64,000 nucleotides of DNA from Ilyobacter_A sp963675185 (GTDB lineage: Bacteria; Fusobacteriota; Fusobacteriia; Fusobacteriales; Fusobacteriaceae): the NCBI GenBank assembly GCA_963675185.2, contig CAXXOH010000002.1:62001-126000 (forward strand), in the 5' to 3' direction. Of the stretch, positions 17,171-25,592 are shown piece by piece (positions within the stretch are counted from its first letter, which is position 1; every line of letters begins with the position of its first letter). Below the pieces are notes generated by a model. It worked only from the letters and a program-made list of their open reading frames with translations. It made no database searches and was not told where the DNA came from. Position numbers and translations under genes: made by a program.

Positions 17171-17660
17171 TGTCGGACCTCCTGGTATCAAAGTTGTTTT
17201 AAATTTTATAACTGATTATAAACTTGTAAGTGAAAAATTTCAGTAACATATGTGACTGGAGTTTATTTTTTCTGTTAAGGATGAAAATAACATATTTTTT
17301 TAGCTACCCTACAGCATGGGAAAAGGGAAAATAAAAAAATATTAGCGGGAAAGCTGCATCAAGCCGCCGTGTGTAAAAGAATAAAATGACAAAAACTGGA
17401 TACTGGCATGATGAAACCTTTTGATGACTATTTTAAGGGCGAAATAGAAAAAATTTTGAAGGATGGTATCTTGTGAGAAGAACTTATAAAATTTATATCT
17501 GAAAGCAGTGCACATAACTTCTTGTTCATTCAAAGCATAGATCATATAAATAAAAATTGTATAGGTACAAAATTTTGTATAAAAAATATATAAAAAGGAA
17601 TAAAATACATGTACTATATAATATAGGAAAGGGATGCCCATGGCAGAGGGGGGAATTAGT
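17171..17660. other. Intergenic region upstream of ldhA
   Basis: Only short frames are present. One (17409-17474, MMKPFDDYFKGEIEKILKDG) lacks a convincing ribosome binding site and may be a remnant. The region should hold divergent promoters for ldhA and the 17661 gene; I cannot assign them firmly. Confidence 0.4.
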
Positions 17661-17855
17661 ATGGTAATTCGAAAAATAACTATTTTTTATCCACACCCTA
17701 AAGAGTTCGTTGTGGGAAAAGGTGGAATAAAAAATATAAGTATAAAAGAAGAGGACAGAGTGGTTTTGATAGCCTATGAAAACGGAGATAAAAGAAAAAT
17801 AATAGGGCTGCCTTACGAAGTAATGTATAGCAATAATAGCTACAAGGAAACCTGA
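17661..17855 (+). CDS. Small conserved-looking hypothetical protein
   Basis: This is a 64-residue protein, MVIRKITIFYPHPKEFVVGKG onward, with alternating beta-type residues and a VVLIAYENGDKRKIIGLPY stretch. There are no membrane segments. ATG 17661 follows GAGGGGGGAATTAGT, a strong ribosome binding site, which is why I accept it. I do not recognise the family. It lies 208 bases upstream of the TIR-like gene on the same strand; a functional link is only suggested by position. Confidence 0.6.
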   Translation: MVIRKITIFYPHPKEFVVGKGGIKNISIKEEDRVVLIAYENGDKRKIIGLPYEVMYSNNSYKET

Positions 17856-18063
17856 CTGTTTGGGTTAAAGTTTCATGAGTTGTATTATAAATTGAAATTT
17901 AAAATTGTGAAAATGTCAAACTATATGTCTTTCTATGCCCTGTATTTTAGAAAATAATGGATTTTTTTTGTGTATAAAATAACTTTGTTGCTTAATATTA
18001 GAAAATAGAGTATAAAATATATAGGAAAAGTCAGCTAGGATATAAACTAGAGGGGGAAAATAC

Positions 18064-18489
18064 ATGGAGAAGATAAAAGTTTTTGTTAGTTTCGACTTCG
18101 AAAACGATATGGAGCACAAGGGTATTTTGGACGCCCTTTGTCAAAATGAAAATTTAGAAGTTTCGTTTGAAGATAAAGGGTTGAAAAGAATAAATGAATG
18201 GGATATTGAGCCGCTTCAAATCAATGTGCTGAAAAAAATCAACGAAGCTACTCATACCCTAGTTATAGTTGGTAAAAATGCCAATACAAGACACAAACAT
18301 GAAAAATTTATAGGCATGAGGAACTGGATAAACTACGAAATAAATAAGAGTAAAGCCAGCAACAACAGGCTGGTGGCTGTAAAATTGAACAATTACTATA
18401 CCTCTCCGCCAGAGTTGTTCAGGTGCAAATTTACATGGGCAGATGACACATCAGTGGAGTCCATAGTAGAAGCGCTGAAAAAAGCATAA
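18064..18489 (+). CDS. TIR-like domain protein (DUF1863/ThsB type)
   Basis: The 141-residue protein is a single TIR-like domain of the MTH538/ThsB class. It starts KVFVSFDFENDMEHKGIL (strand A and box-1 equivalent), continues INEATHTLVIVGKNANTRHKH and NWINYEINKSKASNNRLVAVKL, and ends with TWADDTSVESIVEALKK. In Thoeris systems ThsB proteins make a cyclic ADP-ribose-type signal for ThsA. No ThsA (SIR2, SLOG or membrane effector) is present within several kb on either side. ATG 18064 follows GAGGGGGAAAATAC. It has its own terminator at 18497. Confidence 0.75.
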   Translation: MEKIKVFVSFDFENDMEHKGILDALCQNENLEVSFEDKGLKRINEWDIEPLQINVLKKINEATHTLVIVGKNANTRHKHEKFIGMRNWINYEINKSKASNNRLVAVKLNNYYTSPPELFRCKFTWADDTSVESIVEALKKA

Positions 18490-18496
18490 CATATGT

Positions 18497-18532
18497 AAAA
18501 GCCGAATCCAATGTGATTCGGCTTTTGTTTTT
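18497..18532 (+). terminator. Rho-independent terminator of the TIR gene
   Basis: AAAAGCCGAATC (18497-18508) pairs with GATTCGGCTTTT (18515-18526) around a 6-base loop and is followed by a T run. It is 8 bases after the stop codon. Confidence 0.9.
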
Positions 18533-18602
18533 TTATAAATTTGATGTTTGTTTCATCCCCTATGTAAGGGAGCCAACTAAATTTTTATTGCCCCTGCCTT
18601 TT

Positions 18603-18827
18603 TCAATACAAGGCTTGTGGGAGCTTTTTATATTTGTAAGAACGACTAATCCAGTTGTGGAAGAGCGTACCGTCTAAGTTGGATTTTGTCAGTTCTGCAA
18701 AAATTCGATAGGGGACATTGAAGTATTGATATATGTCGCCGGACAAGAATTCCACCTCAAGCACGCAATTTTTTGTGTCGTAGCCTATAGAAGACAGATC
18801 TCTAGAGGACACGTATATTTTCTTCAT
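18603..18827 (-). CDS. KTSC domain protein
   Basis: This 74-residue protein matches the KTSC pattern: VSSRDLSSIGYDTKNCVLEV, EFLSGDIYQYFNVPYRIF, and a final FHNWISRSYKYKKL. The domain is small and beta-rich, and is found alone or attached to lysyl-tRNA-synthetase-related or phage proteins; its role is unknown. ATG 18827 follows GGAGG by about 11 bases. It is convergent with the TIR gene. Confidence 0.75.
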   Translation of the reverse strand: MKKIYVSSRDLSSIGYDTKNCVLEVEFLSGDIYQYFNVPYRIFAELTKSNLDGTLFHNWISRSYKYKKLPQALY

Positions 18828-18954
18828 ATGAATTGGCCACCTCCTATATAAAATAAATAAAACATCTAATAATATTATATTCCATAAATGATACATATTA
18901 AAGATAAAATTTTGTTAAAAATAAATTCATTTTAGTTTAAGTGTATTATCAAAA

Positions 18955-19946
18955 CAAGTGCACCACTTAAAATAAAAAGACCTTTCATAGAAAATCCTGT
19001 AGAATGTAATCACCACAAAAACATTTGCAAAGGAGTCTTCTATGAAAGGACTATCTAAAAGAGAAATTTCGAGGAGAATTAACCGCTCTCATTCCACTGT
19101 AATTAGAGAGATAAATAGGTTAAAGGAAGAATACAGCCCTTCTAAGGCTCAAGCTCAATACGTAAGTATATAGAAAAAACACGGGAAGAAAATCTATATT
19201 CCAAACTAATCCTGAAGCTAAAGAATATGCTGAATTTAAGCTGGAATACGACAGATGGCTTCCAGATGAAGTTGCTAATAGAGCCAAACTAGAAGGTCTG
19301 TATACATTTTCAACTTCAACTCTTTACAGAAGCATTAATTCTGGAGTTGTTAATATTTCTATAGGAAAAGTTCTTAAGTTTAGAGGCAGAAGAAAAGGTA
19401 AAAAATGAAAAATGGTAGAGGTCAAATTCCAGGGAGAAAATTTATTGAGGAAAGACCCGAAAATGCGAATATGCGCAAAGAAATAGGCCGTTGGGAGGCT
19501 GATTTAGTTATTAGTAAAGGAAGAAAAGGTGGGCTATTAACCCTAGTTGACAGGTATAGTTGCTATCCTATTGTTGAAAAAGTTGAGGATAAAAGCACCT
19601 GTTCTATTCTGAAAGCTTTTAAGTATGCATTAAGAGGCATCCCTCAAGAATATCTAAAGACAATTACGATTGATAATGGGAAAGAATTTGCTGGATTTAA
19701 AGGAATTGAAAAAGAATTAGGAGTTAAAGTTTATTTCTGTAATCCGTATTCTCCTTGGGAAAAGGGTAGCAACGAAAATTTTAATGGCATATTAAGACAG
19801 TATTTTCCGAAAAAAACAGATTTCAGCAAAATATCAAACCAAGAATTAGAAAAAGTAGTTACGAGAGTTAAGAACAGGCTAAGAAAAATATTAGGTTATT
19901 TCAAAGCTACAGAGATTTTCTGGGAAAAAATAAAGTGGTGCACTTG
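18955..19946 (+). mobile_element. IS30-family element (copy a), degenerate
   Basis: The terminal inverted repeats CAAGTGCACCACTT (18955-18968) and AAGTGGTGCACTTG (19933-19946) enclose a broken IS30 transposase gene, 992 bp in all. I could not assign a target duplication. Confidence 0.75.
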
Positions 19947-19947
19947 A
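19042..19947 (+). pseudogene. IS30-family transposase with frameshifts
   Basis: ATG 19042 (AAAGGAG upstream) starts MKGLSKREISRRINRSHSTV, the HTH region. The frame is lost near 19160 and resumes as EAKEYAEFKLEYDRWLPDEV, then RGRRKGKK and stop. The C-terminal DDE part (19405-19947) reads EIGRWEADLV, TLVDRYSCYPIV, TIDNGKEFAGF and NENFNGILRQYF. At least two frame breaks make it inactive. A sequence near 18980 complements the start region and could hide the start codon in read-through RNA. Confidence 0.85.
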
Positions 19948-20128
19948 CATGACACACCACCTTATTAAATTTTTTTTACAGATCATCTGTATTCAAAAAA
20001 TGAATAATTTAGCATAAAAGGATTTTTTCAATTTTATTTTATAATAGTTTTTATAGATCCTGTTTAGGATCTGGCGGGATTAAAAATATGTCGTTGTTTT
20101 AAAAATATAAATTATGGGAGGAAACTGT

Positions 20129-20596
20129 ATGATTTTTAAATGTGAATTAAAAGAGATGGTAAGTCAAGCAGCTATTACGATCAGGGTAAAAGTTGCTGTT
20201 CAAGAACTGCCTAGTGTATTTGAAAAAGGTTACAAAGAGCTTTTTGAATATATGGATGAAATGAAGGTTTCTCCTGATGGGTCTCCATTTGCAATATACT
20301 ACAACATGGATATGCAGAATCTCGATGTTGAGTATGGCTTCCCTTTAATGAAAGGCTTGCCAGATAGGGGAGAGTTGAAAGCTAGTGAAACTGTGTCTGG
20401 TAAGGCTGCAAGCTGTATTCATAAAGGTCCATATAAAGATTTAGGATTATCCTACGATAAACTTTTGAAATGGATGGAAGAAAACGGATATAAAGCCAAA
20501 GGGGTAGCTTGTGAGATTTATTTAAATGACCCCGAAAGTACTCCGTCAGAGGAACTTAGAACTGAGATATACCTGCTTATAGAAGATGACGAATAA
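20129..20596 (+). CDS. GyrI-like / AraC effector-binding domain protein
   Basis: The 155-residue single-domain protein fits the GyrI-like small-molecule-binding fold. It starts MIFKCELKEM, has ELPSVFEKGYKELFEYMDE, then IYYNMDMQNLDVEYGFPLMK, and ends with VACEIYLNDPESTPSEELRTEIYLLIE, the typical YxxDP...P..ELxTEIY... pattern. Members bind drugs or dyes, or hydrolyse or sense small ligands; no DNA-binding part is attached here. ATG 20129 follows GGGAGG by 7 bases. Confidence 0.88.
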   Translation: MIFKCELKEMVSQAAITIRVKVAVQELPSVFEKGYKELFEYMDEMKVSPDGSPFAIYYNMDMQNLDVEYGFPLMKGLPDRGELKASETVSGKAASCIHKGPYKDLGLSYDKLLKWMEENGYKAKGVACEIYLNDPESTPSEELRTEIYLLIEDDE

Positions 20597-20716
20597 AGAT
20601 TTTAAATTATTAGGCAAGAAAAAGCGTATGTGCTACAAATCTGGATAAACAGTTATTTAAAAATTAAAGCTTGGAAATTTGTTTTCCAAAAAAATTAGCA
20701 AAGAAGGATAAACGTG
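20597..20716. other. Short AT-rich gap
   Basis: No signal recognised apart from AAGGAT just before GTG 20717. Confidence 0.4.
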
Positions 20717-21228
20717 GTGAAAAAAAGAAGTCCGAGTTTTTTTGTTTTTATATTAAGTTGTTTCGTTTTTTCAGTGGCTGCGTATCTTCTATACCGAAAG
20801 AAAGAACAGCTTTTATCAGAGTAAATAAACTCAAAGAATTTGTGAGAGTTTACAAAAATTTAGGTGAAGATATGTCTAAAAGGACTGTATGCCTTTCGTC
20901 TTTGATTTGAACCGTAAAAAGTGAACTGGATCACTCTTCAATATGAAGAATTTAGGTGAAAGCAAATGGAGATAAAATTCTTGGCGTGATAGCTTAGGAT
21001 GACGAGCTACTAAAAAACAGTCTGAATTTATATTAGGAAGAGATTTTCAGATTTAGTTTAGACAACGGTTTTAGAATGTTTGGATTTAAGGTAGGGGAGC
21101 CGATATTCGGGCCATATTACATAGTTAAAAAGCTCGGAATAGATGTAGATGGAAAATATCAAGAGGAGCTTTCTTTGATAGGTTTAATTTATCTGGTATT
21201 CCCAGTTGCCGGGAAATTTGTGGACTAA
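20717..21228 (+). pseudogene. Decayed gene of unknown family
   Basis: GTG 20717 with AAGAAGGAT upstream gives MKKRSPSFFVFILSCFVFSV, a signal-like hydrophobic start, then a stop after 35 residues. After several stops, a clean coding-like tail (about 21033-21228) reads FSLDNGFRMFGFKVGEPIFG, then YYIVKKLGIDVDGKYQEELSL, ending VAGKFVD and stop. The two pieces look like the ends of one exported protein broken by stops and frameshifts. I do not recognise the family. Confidence 0.45.
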
Positions 21229-21277
21229 GTTCATTTTGTAAAGATTAGTGAATAAAGCTTATCTTACATGTATTATG

Positions 21278-21312
21278 AGAGGGGTAGCCTGAAGGCTACT
21301 CCTCTTTTATTG
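21278..21312. terminator. Hairpin overlapping the stop of the PEP-synthase-like gene
   Basis: AGAGGGGTAGCC (21278-21289) pairs with GGCTACTCCTCT (21294-21305), with one G-T or mismatch step and a 4-base loop. A T-rich tail follows on the plus strand. It overlaps the last codons of the minus-strand gene and may end both converging transcripts. Confidence 0.6.
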
Positions 21313-23515
21313 TTACTATACCCAAGTAGCCGTCTACTACAACTGAAGAACCGTTTTTTATAAGCTGTGTGGCTTTTTCAACTCCGGTTACGCAAGGGAT
21401 GCCATACTCTCTGGCTATGATTGCGCCGTGTATTAGCATCCCGCCTCTTCGCTCAACAATTGCCGAAGCAAAGGGGACAATGAAGGTAATATTCGGGTCT
21501 ATGGAGTCACACACCAGCACCTCCCCTTGCTGGAAATTAAAGATGTCATCGATAGTTTTTATTACCCTGCTGTTCCCTACTCCTATACCTGGACTAGCAG
21601 GCTGGCCTGTGTATTTTCTAACCCTCATGGAGTACTCGCTGTCTTCTACCCTCAAACCATCGCTGAGCCTTCCCTTGATTATGCTTTTTTCAACTGGTTC
21701 GTCATGTTCCCCTTTCTCGAAGTACTCTGAAGCTGACAAATAACCACCTTTTAGCACGGCAGCGACTGAGTCAGGATTTCTTATATCAACTTGGATCCCG
21801 AGTTCATTTTGCAGAACCCGCCTCCCGGCCTCCACTGCATCGGATAGTGCGGATTCGATTTTTGCCAGGTACAGGTTGTCATCCTCTCTTAACTTCCAGC
21901 TGGACCGGGCCAGCTCCAGTATTTCCAGTGCGAAGCTTTTTTGCCGACCGTGGAAAGATGAGATGAATCTTGACTCAAGGGTATCCCTGCCGCTGTCTTT
22001 ACCTGAATGCTCATAGTGGTAATCGCTGCAAGCCGTCTTCAACATAAGTTCTACAAGCTTATTTTGCTTGGTGAAAACCGGCATACCTTCGTAGACAGCA
22101 GCGCCATAAGTCTTCAAAAACTTGAAAAATCCATCCTGAAATTTCAGACTAAAACTATTTAACCCTTGTTCGGAGCTGCAGAGCTTTGGATCGCTTCTAA
22201 GTATATCTATCAGCTCTGCGAAAGCCTTGTTCCTCTCGGTGCTAATCATGCTGCTCGACCCAAGAAGTCTTGTGAACTCGTAGGGGTCGTTAGGTTTTAT
22301 CGTGTCGTTGTAAACCTGCCCGAACAGCCTCATCCCGTGGGCAAAGGGAATCAATTCATCCCAATAAACATCATGCCATTTCAAATATGCGGATTTCCTT
22401 TTTTCAATCTCCCTGGCTAGCTCCACTGGCGTGAGGGAACTTAGGTCAGTTCTTCCCATAATAGAGGCGGCTTCATCCATACCTGGCAGTATCTCCTCTT
22501 CAATGCGTTTTTGAAGTTTTTTAAGCGAAGAAAAGCTTTTTGTCAGGCTCCTGTACCAAGGTCTTTTATCCGAACTTTCCCAAAGGTTTTCGCCTATGGC
22601 GGATTCCTTCACTGTTGTCACTGGACGTACCTGTAGGAGGAAGAGCTTGCCGTCCCTTATTGTCCACTCAACGTCGACAGGTCCGCTGTAGATTTTATGG
22701 AGCCTCGTCACGGCGCTGAATATGCTCTCTACATCTTTTTTACCGAGTATTCCTTGAAAATAGTTTTTATGCAGAGTTGAGAGTCGAGATGCTGATGTTT
22801 CGTGGGAGTGATAGCCTATGACAGCGCCGCTATCTGGTTCCAGCATGAAACGCTCTGGCTCCACCTCGCCGTCCACCAGAGACTGATTGAGACCCCTGAC
22901 AGCCTCTATGACTACCTCTTCTCCGCCAGATGGATTTGTGCTAAACGCAACGCCAGAAACATCTCCTATTACAAGCTCCTGTATAATTACTGACATAGAA
23001 GATTGGTATACGTCTAAGCCAAGCTCTTCTCTATACAGCAGGGCTTTGTCGGACCAAAGGGACGCCCATACCAGCCGTATGTGATCCAGGATGGAGTCAA
23101 TACCCAAAACATCCAAAAAAGACTCGTGGATACCTGCAAAAGAAGCTCCCGAGCTGTCCTCACCAGGTGCCGAGGAGCGCACTGCTACAGGGATATTGGA
23201 GTATTCGTAGAGATAATCCCTGAGTTTATTCTTCAGACTCTCTGGGAATTCTGTTTTGGCAAAGAGGTTTCTTATCCTAAGGGAGGCGTCCCATAGCTCC
23301 TCCCAGCGCATATTTTCCATGTCCCTACGCGCTAGTTCTATACTTATCCTTTCCAAAAGCCCTGTTTCCGTTACAAAGCACCTGTAAGCCGTGTCCAGCA
23401 GGACTGCCCCACGAGGGACAGAGTAACCCAAAATGCCAAGTTTCTGCAGGTTGACCGCCTTTTCACCGGCAGTTTTTAGATACTTTTCGTTTAGATTTTC
23501 AATGGCAACTATCAT
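21296..23515 (-). CDS. PEP-synthase / rifampicin-phosphotransferase-like protein
   Basis: The 739-residue protein has three domains. About 1-305 is a PEP/pyruvate-binding ATP-grasp-like domain (IPVAVRSSAPGEDSSGASFAG, VSGVAFSTNPSGG, GPVDVEWTIRDGKLFLLQVR). About 330-635 is a helical middle domain, and about 640-739 is a swivelling phosphohistidine domain (SPGIGVGNSRVI, ERRGGMLIHGAIIAREYGIP with the catalytic His). It lacks the C-terminal TIM barrel of true PEP synthase. This order matches rifampicin phosphotransferase (about 867 residues) with a shorter middle domain. It likely transfers the beta-phosphate of ATP to an unknown acceptor. The FMN-binding gene upstream (16-base gap) is probably co-transcribed. 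Confidence 0.8.
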   Translation of the reverse strand: MIVAIENLNEKYLKTAGEKAVNLQKLGILGYSVPRGAVLLDTAYRCFVTETGLLERISIELARRDMENMRWEELWDASLRIRNLFAKTEFPESLKNKLRDYLYEYSNIPVAVRSSAPGEDSSGASFAGIHESFLDVLGIDSILDHIRLVWASLWSDKALLYREELGLDVYQSSMSVIIQELVIGDVSGVAFSTNPSGGEEVVIEAVRGLNQSLVDGEVEPERFMLEPDSGAVIGYHSHETSASRLSTLHKNYFQGILGKKDVESIFSAVTRLHKIYSGPVDVEWTIRDGKLFLLQVRPVTTVKESAIGENLWESSDKRPWYRSLTKSFSSLKKLQKRIEEEILPGMDEAASIMGRTDLSSLTPVELAREIEKRKSAYLKWHDVYWDELIPFAHGMRLFGQVYNDTIKPNDPYEFTRLLGSSSMISTERNKAFAELIDILRSDPKLCSSEQGLNSFSLKFQDGFFKFLKTYGAAVYEGMPVFTKQNKLVELMLKTACSDYHYEHSGKDSGRDTLESRFISSFHGRQKSFALEILELARSSWKLREDDNLYLAKIESALSDAVEAGRRVLQNELGIQVDIRNPDSVAAVLKGGYLSASEYFEKGEHDEPVEKSIIKGRLSDGLRVEDSEYSMRVRKYTGQPASPGIGVGNSRVIKTIDDIFNFQQGEVLVCDSIDPNITFIVPFASAIVERRGGMLIHGAIIAREYGIPCVTGVEKATQLIKNGSSVVVDGYLGIVTIKEE

Positions 23516-23530
23516 AATACCTCCAACAAC

Positions 23531-23983
23531 CTAGTCTTTTATCTCGAGAACCATGACGTTTTGAAATCTTTCGACTACGTCATATCTTTTTACCTTCACA
23601 CATACCACGGCGCTGTTTTCGGATTCTGCAAATTCTTTCATCTGAGGGTGCTTAGACGTGAACAGTTTTAAAAGCTCTTCACGCTCGCCATCTTTGGCTT
23701 CATAGGCCATTCCGCTTACGGTTATGCCGCATGCATCGGCGATGTCAATGGAACGATTTGAACTGTTGTCTATGAGAAGTGATACAAATCCGTTTTCCTC
23801 TATGTAATGGAATTTTCTAGTATCTCGTGGGGTTATAAAAACCAGTTTTTTAATGTCGGCTTTAAGAGCAAATGCCACAAGTGAGGTATAAGGCTGCTTG
23901 TCGTGAACTGTGGCTAGTACGGCAAAAAGTTGGCTGTTACTGAGTTTTTTAATGGACTCCTCCAGTTCTTCTATATTTTTCAT
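23531..23983 (-). CDS. Pyridoxamine 5'-phosphate oxidase-like FMN-binding protein
   Basis: This 150-residue split-barrel protein has the PNPOx-like landmarks: LSNSQLFAVLATVHDKQPYT, LVFITPRDTRKFHYIEENG, VSLLIDNSS and VSGMAYEA. The family binds FMN, haem or F420 in a dimer; the length and the lack of the PNPOx dimerisation tail argue against true PdxH. It lies directly upstream of the PEP-synthase-like gene on the same strand, with a strong ribosome binding site (AGGGGGAAATG context). Confidence 0.82.
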   Translation of the reverse strand: MKNIEELEESIKKLSNSQLFAVLATVHDKQPYTSLVAFALKADIKKLVFITPRDTRKFHYIEENGFVSLLIDNSSNRSIDIADACGITVSGMAYEAKDGEREELLKLFTSKHPQMKEFAESENSAVVCVKVKRYDVVERFQNVMVLEIKD

Positions 23984-24010
23984 AACATTTCCCCCTATAA
24001 AATTATTTTG

Positions 24011-25159
24011 TTAGCTCAAGGCTAGTTTAACGTTGTTTCTTCCAGTTTTTTTTGCTTTGTAGAGGGCGGTGTCGGCCCTTTCCAGAATCTGGGACACCTG
24101 GACATCACTACTATTAAGCTGTGCCATCCCAATGCTAACTGTAAAGTTCACATTTCTGTATCCATTTAAAACACTAGTAGTTTCAATCACTCTTCTCAGC
24201 CTTTCAGCTACAGTTTCCGCAGTCTTTAAGTCTATATCTATCAATAGGATCACAAACTCCTCTCCGCCTATCCTAAAAAACATGTCACGTTCCCTTATAT
24301 TTTTGGATATTACCTCCGTAAACTTGCATAGAACCGCATCACCAAAACTATGACCGAAAGAATCGTTTATATGCTTGAAGTTGTCGATATCTAATATAAG
24401 CAGAAAAAGCTTATGCCCATAGAGTTTTGAGTTCGTAAAATGATGTTTTGAAAAGATTTCAAACCCCCTCTTGTTATATATACTCGTAAGGGGGTCGCTT
24501 ACAGCCTGTTCATGTAAGTTTGTTTGGAGTTTTTCGCCTATCATCAGCAGGAATCCAAAAGTATACAAGAAAATAATAACAAAAGAAAATGTGTAGGTAT
24601 AAATAGTAATAAACGATTGATCTAAATTTGTGTTTATTTTCATGGAATTAAAAACTAAGATCAGTTTTATGACTGAAAAAATTGAGTAGGAAAAAAATAC
24701 TCCACCAACTATTTTTTCTGATAGGCTAGCACATTTTCTGTAGAGGTCTATACCTGCGAGCGAAGTAATAGTTCCTAAAATCAAGGCCATGAGAATAGAG
24801 CGTAATTCAAATCCGATTCTAACTTTAAACGAGTAGTGTACGGCCACTAGCATTATCGGTGACAGTAGCCAGTAGTATCTACTAAATTTGTCTTTTATTA
24901 CAAATTCTCTTACTCCCTTCCAAAAAAATAAAAAACCACATATTACAATAGCGTTGGACAGATAGTAGTTAAGTATATTATTCAAGTTTCCTTGCAGGGC
25001 GAAAAGCAGCAGGGAGATAGAATTTAAAATACTGCCCACAACCCATGATGAAACTCCTTTTACCGAGAATTTAAAAATTGAGGTCATTAGTAGAATTAAA
25101 GATGACAGTATAGATCCTAAAGAAACTATGACGACGATTGTACTTAAATTTAAATTCAT
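24011..25159 (-). CDS. Membrane-bound diguanylate cyclase (GGDEF)
   Basis: The 382-residue protein has about seven N-terminal membrane helices (residues 5-205), a short linker and a GGDEF domain. It carries DPLTSIYNKRGFEIF, LDIDNFKHINDSFGHSFGDAV and the active-site RIGGEEFVILL. RERD five residues before GGEEF matches the RxxD product-inhibition site, so this should be an active, feedback-inhibited c-di-GMP synthase. ATG 25159 follows GGAGGG by 5 bases; the longer form has no ribosome binding site. No c-di-GMP effector lies nearby. Confidence 0.92.
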   Translation of the reverse strand: MNLNLSTIVVIVSLGSILSSLILLMTSIFKFSVKGVSSWVVGSILNSISLLLFALQGNLNNILNYYLSNAIVICGFLFFWKGVREFVIKDKFSRYYWLLSPIMLVAVHYSFKVRIGFELRSILMALILGTITSLAGIDLYRKCASLSEKIVGGVFFSYSIFSVIKLILVFNSMKINTNLDQSFITIYTYTFSFVIIFLYTFGFLLMIGEKLQTNLHEQAVSDPLTSIYNKRGFEIFSKHHFTNSKLYGHKLFLLILDIDNFKHINDSFGHSFGDAVLCKFTEVISKNIRERDMFFRIGGEEFVILLIDIDLKTAETVAERLRRVIETTSVLNGYRNVNFTVSIGMAQLNSSDVQVSQILERADTALYKAKKTGRNNVKLALS

Positions 25160-25592
25160 AAAAACCCTCCACACTATTTAGATATTTTATGATACCGCCC
25201 TCTATCTTTATGCAGTGTTCTTAAACTGGGCTGCAGCAGACATAATTTAAGTATATTTAAAACAATAAAATTTCCTCTAAAATCAGACGAAAAAAAGTCC
25301 AATAAATTATGTTTTGCGACCATTCGCAAAACATAATTTATGAAAATCCGAGCAAGCATTTGACTGTATATTAAAAATAATTATTAATTTAAATTTTATT
25401 AAGAGATTAAGCGATGTTTAAGTAATTTTTTCTTGCCTTTACTCCGAATTTTGACTATAATATTAATAAATTCTAGGGTGTTTGATTAAAACAGTTCTAA
25501 AAAAAAGATTATAAAAGTATTAAAAAACTAGTGACGAATATATAAATTAGGGGATCTTTTAGATAAATTTTATGTAGAAGTGGGGTTTAAAA
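25160..25592. other. Intergenic region between divergent dgc and azlC
   Basis: It contains the 17-bp inverted repeat at 25302-25341 and is otherwise AT-rich. Minus-strand frames here are not convincing. Confidence 0.45.
25302..25341. repeat. Perfect 17-bp inverted repeat, 6-base loop
   Basis: ATAAATTATGTTTTGCG (25302-25318) is exactly complementary to 25325-25341 around ACCATT. No T-run follows and it lies between divergent genes, so it is not an obvious terminator. It could be an operator, an IS end pair or a small RNA hairpin. Confidence 0.7.

Noticed and set aside
17342..17641. Minus-strand hydrophobic open frame of 99 codons
   Set aside because: It has no ribosome binding site, an unnatural composition rich in Tyr, Phe and Ile, and lies over AT-rich intergenic DNA upstream of plus-strand genes.
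17661..18489. Complete Thoeris defence system
   Set aside because: Only a ThsB-like protein is present; no ThsA with SIR2, SLOG or membrane effector domain lies within reach.
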